64,000 nt of DNA, taken from NCBI GenBank assembly GCA_013152945.1, contig JAADFL010000087.1:45731-109730 (forward strand), in the 5' to 3' direction. Position numbers and translations under genes: made by a program. Numbering within the stretch: the first letter of the stretch is position 1; each line of letters begins with the position of its first letter. This DNA is from Deltaproteobacteria bacterium. Its GTDB lineage: Bacteria; Myxococcota_A; JAADFL01. Under the pieces are notes generated by a model, which was given only the letters and a program-made list of their open reading frames with translations, was not told where the DNA came from and ran no database searches. Below, piece by piece: positions 26,092 through 36,800 of this stretch.

Positions 26092-29000
26092 TTATCTCCT
26101 CTTTATCTCCTTTTTTCCCCTCGTTTTTCCCCTGTTTACATCCTGTAATGCATAGATGCCGATACGCCCGTCCTTTTGAGCCATGATACCGTCCACTGCG
26201 GCCCTGGCTCCGGACAGTGTCGTGATCAGGGGAACCTTGTGCCTTACGGCCGCCCGTCGTATCGCCCTTTCGTCGAAGTAACTCTTCTTTCCGAGCGGAG
26301 TGTTTATTACGAGATTGACCATGGCCTTCGCGATCTCATCCACAATGTCCGGTTTGCCCTCGTTTACCTTGAATATTCTCTCTGACCTAATGCCGTGCGA
26401 TTCGAGATACAATGCTGTTCCCGCAGTGGCCAATATTCGAAAACCCAGATTTGCCAGGTCTCCTGCAATAGGCAGGACATTGGGTTTGTCCGAGTCATTG
26501 ACAGAGATGAATACGGTTCCTTCCATGGGCAATGCCTGGCCTTCAGCCTCCTTTGCCTTTGCGAATGCCTCGCCGAAACTTCGACCAATGCCCATGACTT
26601 CTCCGGTGCTCCTCATCTCCGGACCAAGCAGGGTATCATCGTCAGGGAACCTTGAGAACGGAAAGACCGGGACCTTTACAGAAGTAAGCACAGGACTCGG
26701 TTCCTCGACTATTCCCAGTTCCTTCAATGAGTAACCGGCAGCCACCTTGGCCGCGACCTTGGCAAGCGCCAAGCCCGTTGCCTTTGAAACAAACGGAATG
26801 GTTCTGGACGCCCTTGGGTTCACCTCTAGAATGTACACCTCGTCATCCTTAATGGCAAATTGTATGTTCATCAACCCCCTGGTTTTCAGGGCCAGGCCGA
26901 GAGCCCTTGTCTGCCTCTTCATTGTTTCCTGGGTTTCCATGGAAATAAGGTAAGGCGGAATCACACAGGCCGAATCTCCCGAATGTATACCCGCCTCTTC
27001 GATGTGTTGCATGATGCCTCCGATTATCACCCTTTCACCGTCTGAAACAGCATCCACGTCTACCTCGAAGGCATCTTCCAGGAATCGATCGATGAGTATC
27101 GGATGTTCTCCGCTGGCTTCGGCAGCCTCGTTCATGAACCTTGCAAGTTGCTCCTCTTCATGTACTACGGCCATTGCCCTGCCGCCCAGGACATAACTCG
27201 GCCTTACCAAGACCGGGAAGCCGATTTCCCTTGCAGCCTCCTCGGCTTGCCGTGCGCCATAAGCGATCTTGAAACGCGGCTGCTTCAAGCCCAGTTCACG
27301 TACCAGCTTTCCAAAACGTTCCCTGTCCTCGGCAAGATCTATGGCCTCCGGATCAGTGCCCAGGATAGGAACGCCAAGCCGCTTCAGCGGCATTGCAAGC
27401 TTGAGCGGAGTCTGCCCGCCGAATTGAACAATCACACCGGCAGGCTTCTCACGCTCCACGATATTGAGTATGTCCTCCAGGGTCAACGGCTCGAAGTACA
27501 GCCTGTCGGCAGTATCGAAATCAGTGGAGACCGTTTCAGGATTACAATTGACCATGATGGTCTCGATACCGATCTCGGATAACCCCTGCACTGCATGAAC
27601 ACAACAGGCATCGAATTCTATTCCCTGGCCGATACGATTCGGGCCGCTGCCCAGGATTATCGCTTTTTTTCGGCCAGTAGGTTCGCCTTCATCTTCTGTC
27701 TCGTACGAAGAATAGATGTAGGGCGTGTACGATTCGAATTCTGCAGCGCACGTGTCCACCAGGTGGTACGTCGGCTCTATGTGCAGCTTTTTTCTTTTTG
27801 CGCGTACGTGGTCTTCGCCGGAGCCGGTAAGCTCGGCCACCTGCTGGTCCGAGTATCCCCACCTCTTGGCCCTTTTCAGCAGACCTTCGGGAAGTTCTTC
27901 CAGGGTAAATGCCCTTATGCGTCCCTCCAGGTTTACCAGTTGCTCGATTTGAGCCAGGAACCAGGGATCGATCTTTGTAATCATCGAGATTTCATCAACG
28001 CTCATACCTGCCTGCAAGGCGTACCTCACGTACAAGATTCTCTTCCAGTTCGGCACCTCGAGATGTTCCATGAGCCTGGCTGTCTCGATGTCTTTTGCCT
28101 GCGCATCCCCGCCGAGGCCGAATGCTCCTGTTTCAAGGGATCTCATGGCCTTCTGGAGTGCATTCTTGAAGGTCCTGCCTATGGCCATCACCTCGCCCAC
28201 GCTGCGCATTTGGGTGCCCAGTATTGGAGCGGTTGCGGGAAACTTTTCAAATGTCCATCTTGGGATCTTTACAACTACATAGTCCAGCATCGGCTCGAAA
28301 CATGCAGGGGTTTTTCTCGTGATCTCGTTAGGTATCTCGTCCAGGGTATAACCTGCCGCCAACTTCGCTGCTATCTTTGCGATTGGAAATCCGGTCGCCT
28401 TACTTGCAAGCGCACTGGATCTCGACACCCTGGGATTCATCTCGATTACCACCATTCGTCCCGTGTCGGGATTTATGGCGAACTGAACATTGCTTCCGCC
28501 TGTACTCACACCCACCGCCTTGAGTACAGAGATGGCTGCATCACGCATGCGCTGGTATTCCTTGTCTGTAAGCGTTTGGGCAGGCGCAACGGTTATCGAG
28601 TCACCGGTATGTACTCCCATGGCGTCTATATTTTCTATGGAGCAGACAATGACCGCATTACCCTTGTGATCCGCCATCACCTCCAGCTCGTATTCTTTCC
28701 AGCCTACTATGGACTCTTCCACCAATACCTGGCTTATCGGCGATGCATCCAGCCCTTTCTCGATTTTGCTTATGTATTCCTTTTTTGTACGGGCGATGCC
28801 TCCTCCCTCGCCTCCCAGGGTAAAGGCCGGCCTCAATATTGCCGGAAGACCTATGTCCTCTATGGCCGACATGGCCTCCTCAACGGAATGGACGAATCGC
28901 CCCCGCGGCGTTTCAAGTCCGATCTCCTTCATGGTCTTGGAAAAAAGCTTCCTGTCTTCGGCCAGTTTCAAAGCAGACAGGGGAGCGCCGATAAGCTTTA

Positions 29001-29337
29001 CCGAAAACTTGTCCAGAACTCCTGATTCCGCCAGTGCTACGGCAACATTGATGCCTGTCTGGCCGCCCACGGTAGGCAACAAGGCGTCTGCTCCTTCTTT
29101 TTCCAGGATCCTTGCCACGAAATCTGGAGTTAAAGGCTCGATGTATGTATGATCTGCAAGCTTTGGGTCTGTCATTATAGTGGCCGGATTGGAGTTGACC
29201 AGGATTACCTCGAAGCCCTCTTGCTTGAGGGCCTTGATTGCCTGGGTGCCCGAGTAATCGAATTCGCAAGCCTGGCCTATGATTATAGGCCCTGAACCCA
29301 GCACCACGATTTTTCTGATGTCCTTACGTCTCGGCAT
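26092..29337 (-). CDS. carB: carbamoyl-phosphate synthase large subunit CarB
   Basis: 1081 residues, full length for the family (E. coli 1073). Two ATP-grasp halves are visible, each preceded by a preATP region ([20 protein letters not shown] and [20 protein letters not shown]), plus the C-terminal methylglyoxal-synthase-like allosteric domain ending in [14 protein letters not shown]. It makes carbamoyl phosphate from bicarbonate, ammonia from CarA and two ATP for pyrimidine and arginine synthesis. ATG 29337 has a strong GGAGG site. The partner carA is not adjacent but about 3.3 kb away on the same strand, separated by two transferase genes. Confidence 0.98.
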   Translation of the reverse strand: MPRRKDIRKIVVLGSGPIIIGQACEFDYSGTQAIKALKQEGFEVILVNSNPATIMTDPKLADHTYIEPLTPDFVARILEKEGADALLPTVGGQTGINVAVALAESGVLDKFSVKLIGAPLSALKLAEDRKLFSKTMKEIGLETPRGRFVHSVEEAMSAIEDIGLPAILRPAFTLGGEGGGIARTKKEYISKIEKGLDASPISQVLVEESIVGWKEYELEVMADHKGNAVIVCSIENIDAMGVHTGDSITVAPAQTLTDKEYQRMRDAAISVLKAVGVSTGGSNVQFAINPDTGRMVVIEMNPRVSRSSALASKATGFPIAKIAAKLAAGYTLDEIPNEITRKTPACFEPMLDYVVVKIPRWTFEKFPATAPILGTQMRSVGEVMAIGRTFKNALQKAMRSLETGAFGLGGDAQAKDIETARLMEHLEVPNWKRILYVRYALQAGMSVDEISMITKIDPWFLAQIEQLVNLEGRIRAFTLEELPEGLLKRAKRWGYSDQQVAELTGSGEDHVRAKRKKLHIEPTYHLVDTCAAEFESYTPYIYSSYETEDEGEPTGRKKAIILGSGPNRIGQGIEFDACCVHAVQGLSEIGIETIMVNCNPETVSTDFDTADRLYFEPLTLEDILNIVEREKPAGVIVQFGGQTPLKLAMPLKRLGVPILGTDPEAIDLAEDRERFGKLVRELGLKQPRFKIAYGARQAEEAAREIGFPVLVRPSYVLGGRAMAVVHEEEQLARFMNEAAEASGEHPILIDRFLEDAFEVDVDAVSDGERVIIGGIMQHIEEAGIHSGDSACVIPPYLISMETQETMKRQTRALGLALKTRGLMNIQFAIKDDEVYILEVNPRASRTIPFVSKATGLALAKVAAKVAAGYSLKELGIVEEPSPVLTSVKVPVFPFSRFPDDDTLLGPEMRSTGEVMGIGRSFGEAFAKAKEAEGQALPMEGTVFISVNDSDKPNVLPIAGDLANLGFRILATAGTALYLESHGIRSERIFKVNEGKPDIVDEIAKAMVNLVINTPLGKKSYFDERAIRRAAVRHKVPLITTLSGARAAVDGIMAQKDGRIGIYALQDVNRGKTRGKKEIKRR

Positions 29338-29394
29338 CTATCCTACCTCCACAACAAACTCCCCTTGGTGACAAAACGATTTTGTGCCGCCATA

Positions 29395-29556
29395 TTAAAC
29401 ATTAAATCCGGGAAGGCAAATGGTACGAGTGCGTTCCGATGATTTTGACCATCTCGGCGGGATTGGCGGGGACACGATGACCATACCGTGCAGGTGATTG
29501 GGCATGGCCGCGAACACATCCAGTTTGATAGACGTGAACCGATCTGGTAATTCCTG
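29395..29556 (-). pseudogene. remnant of IS200-type / REP-associated tyrosine transposase
   Basis: On the minus strand a 53-codon open stretch reads QELPDRFTSIKLDVFAAMPN followed directly by HLHGMVIV. The MPNHLHG block is the HUH metal-binding signature of the Y1 (IS200/RAYT) transposases, and LPDRF plus the preceding beta strand fit the same family. A stop codon lies immediately upstream at 29557-29559 and no catalytic tyrosine region follows, so only a decayed fragment remains. It fills part of the 384-base gap between carB and the glycosyltransferase; the rest of that gap shows nothing further. Confidence 0.65.
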
Positions 29557-29721
29557 CTATCCGGCCGACGCCATCTGCCTTGCGGCCGGGGTCAACCCCG
29601 TACCCTGCTTTGAGTTTTTCACTTTCACCATGCGGCCAATAGTGTCGATCCTTGAGCCGGCCGTGTTTGACCGGATGTTGCACTCCTGATAGTTTTCATA
29701 CAGGAAACGAGGAACACGGGC

Positions 29722-30597
29722 ATGATGGAAAACGATATCGACTATTCGATTGTAATGCCGGTATTCAACGAAGAAGACGGCATAGAGCAGGTCCTGAAGG
29801 AGTTACGCTCCGTCACGCCCGAATCGCCGATCATTGTTGTCGATGACGGTTCAACCGACAGGACCGCCACAATCCTGGCCGGACTAAAGTCCGAGCTTGG
29901 ACTAAAAATCATTAGACATTCAACCAACAGGGGATACGGTGCTGCAATAAAGACAGGCATATTGGAGGCCCAGACCGATTATATCCTTACTTTTGATGGT
30001 GACGGGCAGCACGATCCGGCCGAAATATCGAAATTGATCGCTGCCGCAGGTAAAAGCGACATAGTTATCGGTGCCAGGGCCGGCAACTCGGGCCAGCCTT
30101 TCTCAAGAAGGCCCGGAAAATGGTTTCTCCACGGTTTGGCGAACTATCTCGCCCGTACCAAGCTGCCGGACCTCAACTCGGGCTTGAGGCTCATGAAGAA
30201 GGACGTGATTGGCGGGTACCTGCACCTGCTTTCAGACGGCTTCTCTTTTTCCACCACCAGTACTCTTGCCATGATAAAGGACAATCGCAAGGTGAATTGG
30301 GTGGATATTCATACCAGACCTCGTAATGGAAAAAGCACGGTCAACCAGATCACCCACGGGTCACAGACGCTCCTATTGATATTGCGTGTGATAGTGCTCT
30401 TTGATCCATTGAGGGTGTTCCTACCCATATCAGGAGCCTTGTTCGTCATGGGGTTTGCCTCTGCATCGTGGCACCTTGCAACCAACCCGGCAGGACTTGC
30501 AGATGCTGATCTGTTGTTGCTGATTTCAGGTTTGCTCGTTTTCCTGTTCGGACTCATATCCGACCAGATAGCGGAGATGCGACGCAAGGGGAAATAG
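29722..30597 (+). CDS. family 2 glycosyltransferase (polyprenyl-phosphate sugar transferase type)
   Basis: 291 residues. GT-A domain at about 8-235 with VIVVDDGSTDRTATIL and the DGDGQHDP metal-binding motif, typical of DPM1-like enzymes that move a sugar from NDP-sugar to a polyprenyl phosphate. Two transmembrane helices at the C-terminus (about 232-252 and 264-280) anchor it in the inner membrane. Two ATG codons (29722, 29725) follow GAGGA. It converges on a DUF2723 membrane protein whose fold is that of sugar-phosphate-dependent GT-C transferases, so the two could act in series; that link is inferred from neighbourhood only. Confidence 0.88.
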   Translation: MMENDIDYSIVMPVFNEEDGIEQVLKELRSVTPESPIIVVDDGSTDRTATILAGLKSELGLKIIRHSTNRGYGAAIKTGILEAQTDYILTFDGDGQHDPAEISKLIAAAGKSDIVIGARAGNSGQPFSRRPGKWFLHGLANYLARTKLPDLNSGLRLMKKDVIGGYLHLLSDGFSFSTTSTLAMIKDNRKVNWVDIHTRPRNGKSTVNQITHGSQTLLLILRVIVLFDPLRVFLPISGALFVMGFASASWHLATNPAGLADADLLLLISGLLVFLFGLISDQIAEMRRKGK

Positions 30598-30658
30598 CCT
30601 TGTTTTGTTCTTGCGCCGCCGGCGTATTAATAAACCGTGCATATAATAGACATATAAT

Positions 30659-30680
30659 AGAGTCGTTGCCGAACGGCTCT
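30659..30680. terminator. hairpin between convergent genes
   Basis: Nine-base-pair stem AGAGTCGTT / AACGGCTCT (one G-U pair) with a GCCG loop between the stops of the glycosyltransferase (+) and the DUF2723 gene (-). It lacks a good U tract on either side, so factor-independent termination is uncertain. Confidence 0.4.
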
Positions 30681-30701
30681 AATTAATGGCATACGTATTT
30701 T

Positions 30702-32687
30702 CTACAACCCCTGTTCATCAATGATTTTTTTGATCTCTTCCTCTGTGCAGGCCTTGATGTCCATACACAGGTTCAATATGTTTGAAGCATTGTTTTTCCT
30801 GCCTGTCCTGGAAAAGAGCAAGGCCAGATTCAAGTATGGATTTTTAAACCCGGGATCGTACTTCAATGACTCCTTCAGGTCCTCCTCGGCCCTTGCGAAA
30901 TCACCCGCCTTTGCCCGAAGAACACCCCGAAAGTTGAATGCAGCGGCAAAACGCCTTGCAACCAACCTGGCGTGTTCGTCCACGAGTTCCGGGGCAAAGC
31001 ACTTGTCCGGTCCGGGTAGTTGAGCCAGTGATGTAGATGCTTGCGGCTTACGGGCAGAGAGATTCACCCTGTAAGTGAGGCCTTGCCATACGAGAGGAAA
31101 ACCATAGTGTTCTTTGGGCACCTCCCGGTCGTTGTAAGGCAGGAATAAGACCGCCCTGTCATCAAGGTTGTCTCTTATCAGAACTTTTTCTATTCCCTCG
31201 ATCAGGTCCAGGTAAATGCCCCCGCGGCCAAGGGGATCCATCCTTGCCAATTCCCTTGCACCGCCCAGTGCCGTCTTGAGTGCATCATCGAGCCCGGCGA
31301 GTTCGGGATGATCCTGCTTGATCTGCCTCATGTACCAAGGGTATGGTATCAGGTATTCGGCAATGGGAATCACGTCTTTTCTCACATCCAGGAATCTTTG
31401 GACATATCGAATTCCGTGATAGACATTGAGATCCCTCACCATTATCATGGAATTTACCGGCGCTTCCCTCAGAACCGCCTCGGTGTAGTCCCGTAATGAA
31501 CAGCGGCCCGGCGTCCCTGCCTCGCCTGCGGCCATACGCCACCCCAGGGTCGTCAATGGAAACAAGAATACCAAGCCCATGGCAACAATAGAAAAAACAG
31601 GCGAGTGCGAATATTTCCAGGAAAACTTTTGTACCATTTCTTGAAGAAAAAAGGCTGCGGCCAAGGCAAGAGCAATATCTACAGGAATCAGGCACCATGC
31701 CCTGTCGGATGTCTCGTACATGGACGCAAATGACAGAACACTTGTAATCAGCACAAGGAGACCGAGCGTAAGTCTCTTCCGGCCTTTCTTCCACATTACA
31801 ATGAAACCGAATATCCCGGCCAACAGGCCCAGTGGTGTTCCGCGGATCCAAAGGTCAACGGCGTCGGTGGAAATGTGCCGAAAGATGGTCGCATGGTCGA
31901 ATAGGAAAGACCTGCCCCAGGCTTGCGTGCCCAGCATGTGGGCCACGAGCCTGGACAGGTTGCTCGGATCTCCCTGGTTGAACGGATTGGGACCCAAAGC
32001 CGTTATCAACAAGTAGGCGTACGGTAAAAATCCTGCAGAGAAAGCCAGCAAGGCAAGACCGATACCGGGAATGGATCTGGCAAGAAACAGCTCTTTAATC
32101 TTCGGCCAAATCAATACAGCCAAGCCCGGGGCCCAGAGAAAAGTGGTCAGATGGTTTGAAAAAGAAAGACCGCACACAAGGGCCAGCAGCCAAATATACT
32201 TATTTTCGCCTATAGGGGATTGTACTGCCAGTATCGCCACGTACAAAGCTGAAACAGTGAAAAGAGCATGTAGAGAATAGACCTCGGCTGTAGTCGAATA
32301 CGCCCAAAACTCCCTGGTGAAGCCAAGGTGTAAAGCCACGGCAAATGCGACAAACATGTTGACCTTAAGTTTCTTTAACAAGAAAAAGAAAACCAACAGA
32401 GCCAGCGTACCGGACAAGCTGCTCGCAAGGTTTACCCGCCAGGCAACCTCATGCAAAGGCAGCTTGGCCAATAGGCGAATCAGAATAGAGTATATGGGAT
32501 AACCAGAAGAATGAAGTATTCCGCCGCTTGGACCTACCCAGGCATACTCGGCCGAATCCCTCCAGTACACGGTGGGACACAAGGTGTAGACGTAAATTGC
32601 AAGCGAAGAACCTGCCAAAAGCAAGGCATAGAGCCAAGCCTTGTCCCACTTGCCGCCGGCTGGTGTCGAGCCGTCCAATCGAGTCAC
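30702..32687 (-). CDS. DUF2723 multi-spanning membrane protein with TPR tail
   Basis: 661 residues. About ten transmembrane helices occupy the first 400, beginning with the first-loop acidic motif YWRDSAEYAW seen in DUF2723/GT-C proteins related to protein O-mannosyltransferases. The soluble C-terminal part ends in tetratricopeptide repeats (FARAEEDLKESLKYDPGFKN). A role in transferring sugars from lipid carriers at the periplasmic face is likely by family but the acceptor is unknown. The GTG start at 32687 lies immediately after the carA stop, so translation is coupled to carA. The glycosyltransferase gene converges on it. Confidence 0.85.
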   Translation of the reverse strand: MTRLDGSTPAGGKWDKAWLYALLLAGSSLAIYVYTLCPTVYWRDSAEYAWVGPSGGILHSSGYPIYSILIRLLAKLPLHEVAWRVNLASSLSGTLALLVFFFLLKKLKVNMFVAFAVALHLGFTREFWAYSTTAEVYSLHALFTVSALYVAILAVQSPIGENKYIWLLALVCGLSFSNHLTTFLWAPGLAVLIWPKIKELFLARSIPGIGLALLAFSAGFLPYAYLLITALGPNPFNQGDPSNLSRLVAHMLGTQAWGRSFLFDHATIFRHISTDAVDLWIRGTPLGLLAGIFGFIVMWKKGRKRLTLGLLVLITSVLSFASMYETSDRAWCLIPVDIALALAAAFFLQEMVQKFSWKYSHSPVFSIVAMGLVFLFPLTTLGWRMAAGEAGTPGRCSLRDYTEAVLREAPVNSMIMVRDLNVYHGIRYVQRFLDVRKDVIPIAEYLIPYPWYMRQIKQDHPELAGLDDALKTALGGARELARMDPLGRGGIYLDLIEGIEKVLIRDNLDDRAVLFLPYNDREVPKEHYGFPLVWQGLTYRVNLSARKPQASTSLAQLPGPDKCFAPELVDEHARLVARRFAAAFNFRGVLRAKAGDFARAEEDLKESLKYDPGFKNPYLNLALLFSRTGRKNNASNILNLCMDIKACTEEEIKKIIDEQGL

Positions 32688-32688
32688 C

Positions 32689-33831
32689 TCAGTGTGAATG
32701 ATCCCTCATCAGTTGCATGAATTTATCAAAAAGATATGCAGCATCATGCGGACCGGGGCTTGCCTCGGGATGGTACTGCACTGCGAACAAGGGGAGACTA
32801 CTATGCTCAAATCCTTCACACGTGGCATCATTGAGGTTAACATGTGTAATCGAGCACGATCCGGGAAGGCTGTCTGTATCAACGGCGAAGCCATGGTTTT
32901 GCGCTGTAATTTCTATTGTGCCGGTCTTTAGGCGTTTGACCGGCTGGTTTCCTCCCCTGTGCCCGAATTTCAACTTGAAGGTCCTGGCGCCCAAGGCGAG
33001 GCTTAGTATCTGGTGACCGAGGCATATTCCAAAAAGGGGTACTTTGGCGATTAGTTTTTCCGCATTCATTATTCCATAAGTGACAGCCGCCGGATCACCC
33101 GGACCGTTCGAGAAAAAGACCCCGTCAGGCTCCATGGATAGAACCTGCTTCCACGACGTACCGGCGGGTACAACTATCAACTCGCAGCCAAAATGAGCCA
33201 GGGAACGAAGTATGTTTATCTTCACGCCAAAGTCATATGCAACCACCTTGAAGGCCTTTTCATTCTTATTCCTTGTCTTGCCGTACTTTCCGGCCTTCCA
33301 CGGCGACCAGCCGGTCTCAAAGCCTTTTCTCCACCGGTAAGCGGATTTACATGTCACCTGTGAAACCAGGTCCGCACCTTTCATGGCCCGGGACGAGGCA
33401 GCCAGTTCGATTGCTCTGGAGTCGGAATTCTCGAAAGGGACTATTGCGCCACGCATCGCACCCTTGTCCCGGATGTGGCGTGTCAGTGCCCTGGTGTCTA
33501 TACCTGTTATTCCGATAATCCTCCTTTGTTTCAAGTACCTGTCCAGGTCTATCCTGGAACGCCAATTCGTTGTGAATTCGGCCGCCTCCCTGACAATGAG
33601 TGCCCTTACCCATGGTCTGGCCGACTCCTGATCCTGGCGGTTAACTCCGTAATTTCCAATGTGTGGCGATGTCATTGCCACCATTTGGCCGTAATATGAC
33701 GGATCGGTCAGAACCTCTTGATAACCGGTCATAGAGGTGTTGAAAACCACTTCACCTGTGGCAATGCCCTTTGCTCCGAAAAAACGGCCTTCGAATATCC
33801 GCCCGTCTTCAAGGGCCAACTTGGCTTTCAT
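32689..33831 (-). CDS. carA: carbamoyl-phosphate synthase small subunit CarA
   Basis: 380 residues, usual length. The N-terminal domain starts KLALEDGRIFEGRFFG and includes GEVVFNTSMTGYQE. The C-terminal class I glutamine amidotransferase domain has nucleophile Cys in FGICLGHQ and the His/Glu pair in HPEASPG. It supplies ammonia from glutamine to CarB. ATG 33831 was preferred to an extension starting at 33948, which overlaps the upstream HEAT gene and has no family match. It is translationally next to the DUF2723 gene and 43 bases after the MshEN-GAF-HEAT gene, an odd operon for carA. Confidence 0.97.
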   Translation of the reverse strand: MKAKLALEDGRIFEGRFFGAKGIATGEVVFNTSMTGYQEVLTDPSYYGQMVAMTSPHIGNYGVNRQDQESARPWVRALIVREAAEFTTNWRSRIDLDRYLKQRRIIGITGIDTRALTRHIRDKGAMRGAIVPFENSDSRAIELAASSRAMKGADLVSQVTCKSAYRWRKGFETGWSPWKAGKYGKTRNKNEKAFKVVAYDFGVKINILRSLAHFGCELIVVPAGTSWKQVLSMEPDGVFFSNGPGDPAAVTYGIMNAEKLIAKVPLFGICLGHQILSLALGARTFKLKFGHRGGNQPVKRLKTGTIEITAQNHGFAVDTDSLPGSCSITHVNLNDATCEGFEHSSLPLFAVQYHPEASPGPHDAAYLFDKFMQLMRDHSH

Positions 33832-33874
33832 AAAAAAGTTCCGTAAAAAAGAAACATGGTTTCTTGTTGCAGCT

Positions 33875-36800
33875 TCATCCCTGTTTCTGCCGCCAGGCAT
33901 GCCATTTCTTGATGGCCTTGTTGCGGGATCGCTTGTCATCTGTGGCAAAATAATCGAAATCCCGGCCTGTTTGGTCCCGCAACCTCTCTATGGCTGCAAA
34001 ACGGACCTCTTCATCGTCGGATTCCAGGCCCTCGATCAACCAGTCCATGTCAGGTTTGTCCTTGTGCTTCTTCCACCACTTCTTCCATTTTTTATAGTTA
34101 GTACCGATGTCCGCCATGGCGATCAGTTTCAACACATCGGCAACCGACTCGGATACCTTTTTCTTCTTTAGAAGTTCGATCATTGTCGGGACTGCGTCAC
34201 GGTCCCAGTTATCGGCAAGAATTCTTGCCGCCTTGAGAACCGTGAACTCATCACTTGAACCCAGGTTCTCTCTCATCTTTTCCAAGAATTGCTTGAAATT
34301 CGGGAAGGATTTGTACGACCGCAGGCATATCTGGGCTTCGTGGGAAACCCTTGGATCCGAGTCGTCCAATCTCGCACTCAGGGCTTTTATTGCTTCAGGC
34401 ACCAGGACTCTGGAAAAAAATTTTACTGCATAGAAACGTTTCAACCAATCGTCGTGTTCCAATAGATCGAGAATTTTGCTAACAGCCGGCTGCCCAATGT
34501 CAACAAGACAACGAAGTACCATGCTGTGAAAACGCAGATCATCGGGTTCGTCTTCGACCAGTTCGTTGAAAAGAAGCTTGCCGGGAAAAATATCAATCAG
34601 CTCCGGGAGATATGCTTCGGGGTTTTCCAATATTTTTTTAAAAGCTTTTTGTTGCTCTCCCGGATCGCTGCTTTCAAGTTTATTGACAATGTCTTTTATC
34701 AGCTCGGGCTTTAGATTGTCAGATCCGGCCCTGGCTAGAGCTTCGGCCGCACCCCGGGCTTCCCGGTCCGAGAGATCGGATTGATCCGGCACATCTGAAC
34801 CATAAGTTGCACCATCCTCTGCCGAGAGATCCGCCCTCCAAAGCCTGGATGAATCCAAGGGGGGCAGCAATCCATCCCTGTTCAAATCAGGGCCGGTGAT
34901 TTCAGTGATATTCTCTGCCCTTGATCCAGCCAGGCTCTCGCGCCATTCTTGTGCCCGTTTCTCTATCCTTTCATGTCTCTCTTCTATGTCATTCGTCAAA
35001 GAGGATGAGCCGATACCTGGAAAGTTATTTCCCGAGCCGGTTTCAATCTTGCTGTTTTCCCTGGTTCGTGCGCCTGCCTTGGAACTACGTGTATCAAAAG
35101 CAGATCCCGCGTTTCGAAAGCCGGGTACAGCATTGCTAAGCGGCAGCTCAATTACTTCTTCCTGCTCTTCCTTGAGACGTAACCGGCCCTTATCCTTTTT
35201 GTCAGGAGACTTGATCGCGGTTTTGATCTGGTCCGCTCCCCTGGCCTTGGGTTTCTTGTGCTCTGCTATTATTCTCCTGAAATTGTCTGCAAGCGCTTCT
35301 GTAAGAGTCAATGTCTCTGGTAGCTTTGCCAGGTCCATCTGACCTGAGCCCGAGTCCATGTAAAGGGCACCGACCACCCGGCTCTTTAAGATGACGGGAA
35401 CCACGAGCACTGCCGCAGGTCTCCCTCTATAAAGCTTTCTGCAAAGATTTTCCGAAGTTTCTTGCGGGGGGACAGGCCCATGGTAATGGGCCTTGATATC
35501 CATCACTGTCCTGAAAAAAGACGGTTTATCCAGTTGCATGACCACTTTTTTCAGGTCATCGCCTCCAAGCCCCTGTCCACGGGCCTCCAAGCCGCGGGCC
35601 GAGGTCGAATCAAACACGAAAAAGGCGGAATACCCGAAAGTTTGTCCCAGATAATCCAACACGATTTCAATCAGCTTATCCCTTGTTTCCGCCATTGTCA
35701 TGGCAGCTATAGCCTCTTGGATAGAGGCATAATGTCTGCCTATCGGCCGGGCCCTTGATCCTGATGCCAATAGCCTTTCGAATTCTTCGTCACCTAATTC
35801 TTCTCTTTTCTTATTACCAGTTTTTGCTTGTACAAGTTCGGCTTCAGGCTCCGGCTTAGTTTCCGGCTCTGGCTCGGCTTCCGGCTCCGGCTCGGCTTCA
35901 GGCTCCGGCTCGGCTTCCGGCTCCGGTTCGGCTTCAGGCTCCGGCTCGGCTTCAGGCTCTATTTCCTCGCTCATGGTGAAGAATCGGGTTTGTTCTTCTT
36001 CTGCAGCCATTTCCTCTTGCCTTGCATATTCTTCCTTTGCTGCCCTTGCTTTAGTATCTTCTTCTGAAATGACCTTTGCCTCTTCTTCTGCAAAATATTG
36101 AATGGCAGGGACTTCTGGTTGATTGAAAGCAGCCTGCGGCAAATTCTTGTCATGTACATTTTCTGCTTTTTCAATCTCTTTCGAATCTTTGGTAATGGGT
36201 TCCCGCTTCTTACTGTTGGCGGCCGCTTTTTCAGCCCTGTTCTTCTGACCCTCGACAAGGTACTGCAATTCCTTTTCCTTGAGTTCCTTGTCGAGCTGCA
36301 CGTACTGGTGCCAGGAATCGTCCAGAGCCTTTCTTTCCGCCTCTTTCCTGCTTTCCTTGAATCGCCTCTTTTCAAAGGCTTCCAATTGTTTTCGTTCTTT
36401 TTCCTCCTTGGCAAACAGCGCCTTTAATTTTTCCGCTTCCAGCTCAGCCTGTTCGGCCTTTTCCCTCGCCCTTTTTTCTATCTCTTTTGCATCGGGTAAG
36501 GAGGGCATGGGTTTGGTTGATGAATATTCCGTAACATTCGGCTTCGTAACTGTTGCGGTCTTTATGTCAAGATTTTCCAGGAGTGCGGAAATTTCCTGTT
36601 TGATCTCGGTTCCATACAACTTTTTGAGGGCCCAGGCGAGCCTGGATTCGGAAACAGCAAGAGGACGAACAGTAAGGTTGGTAAGAAACCTGATCTCATC
36701 CAATGCCGTCAAATCAGATGGATCAAGCATGGCAATGGTAATACTTCGTTCGTCCGAATCTATTGGAACCGCATTATATCTTTCTGCATATCTTCTGCCG

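Noticed and set aside
27595..29025. 476-codon plus frame opposite carB
   Set aside because: Opposite strand of a highly conserved gene; no start signal or family resemblance.
30640..30660. Tandem CATATAATAG copies containing TATAAT
   Set aside because: They lie between two convergent genes with no gene downstream in either direction, and no matching -35 box.
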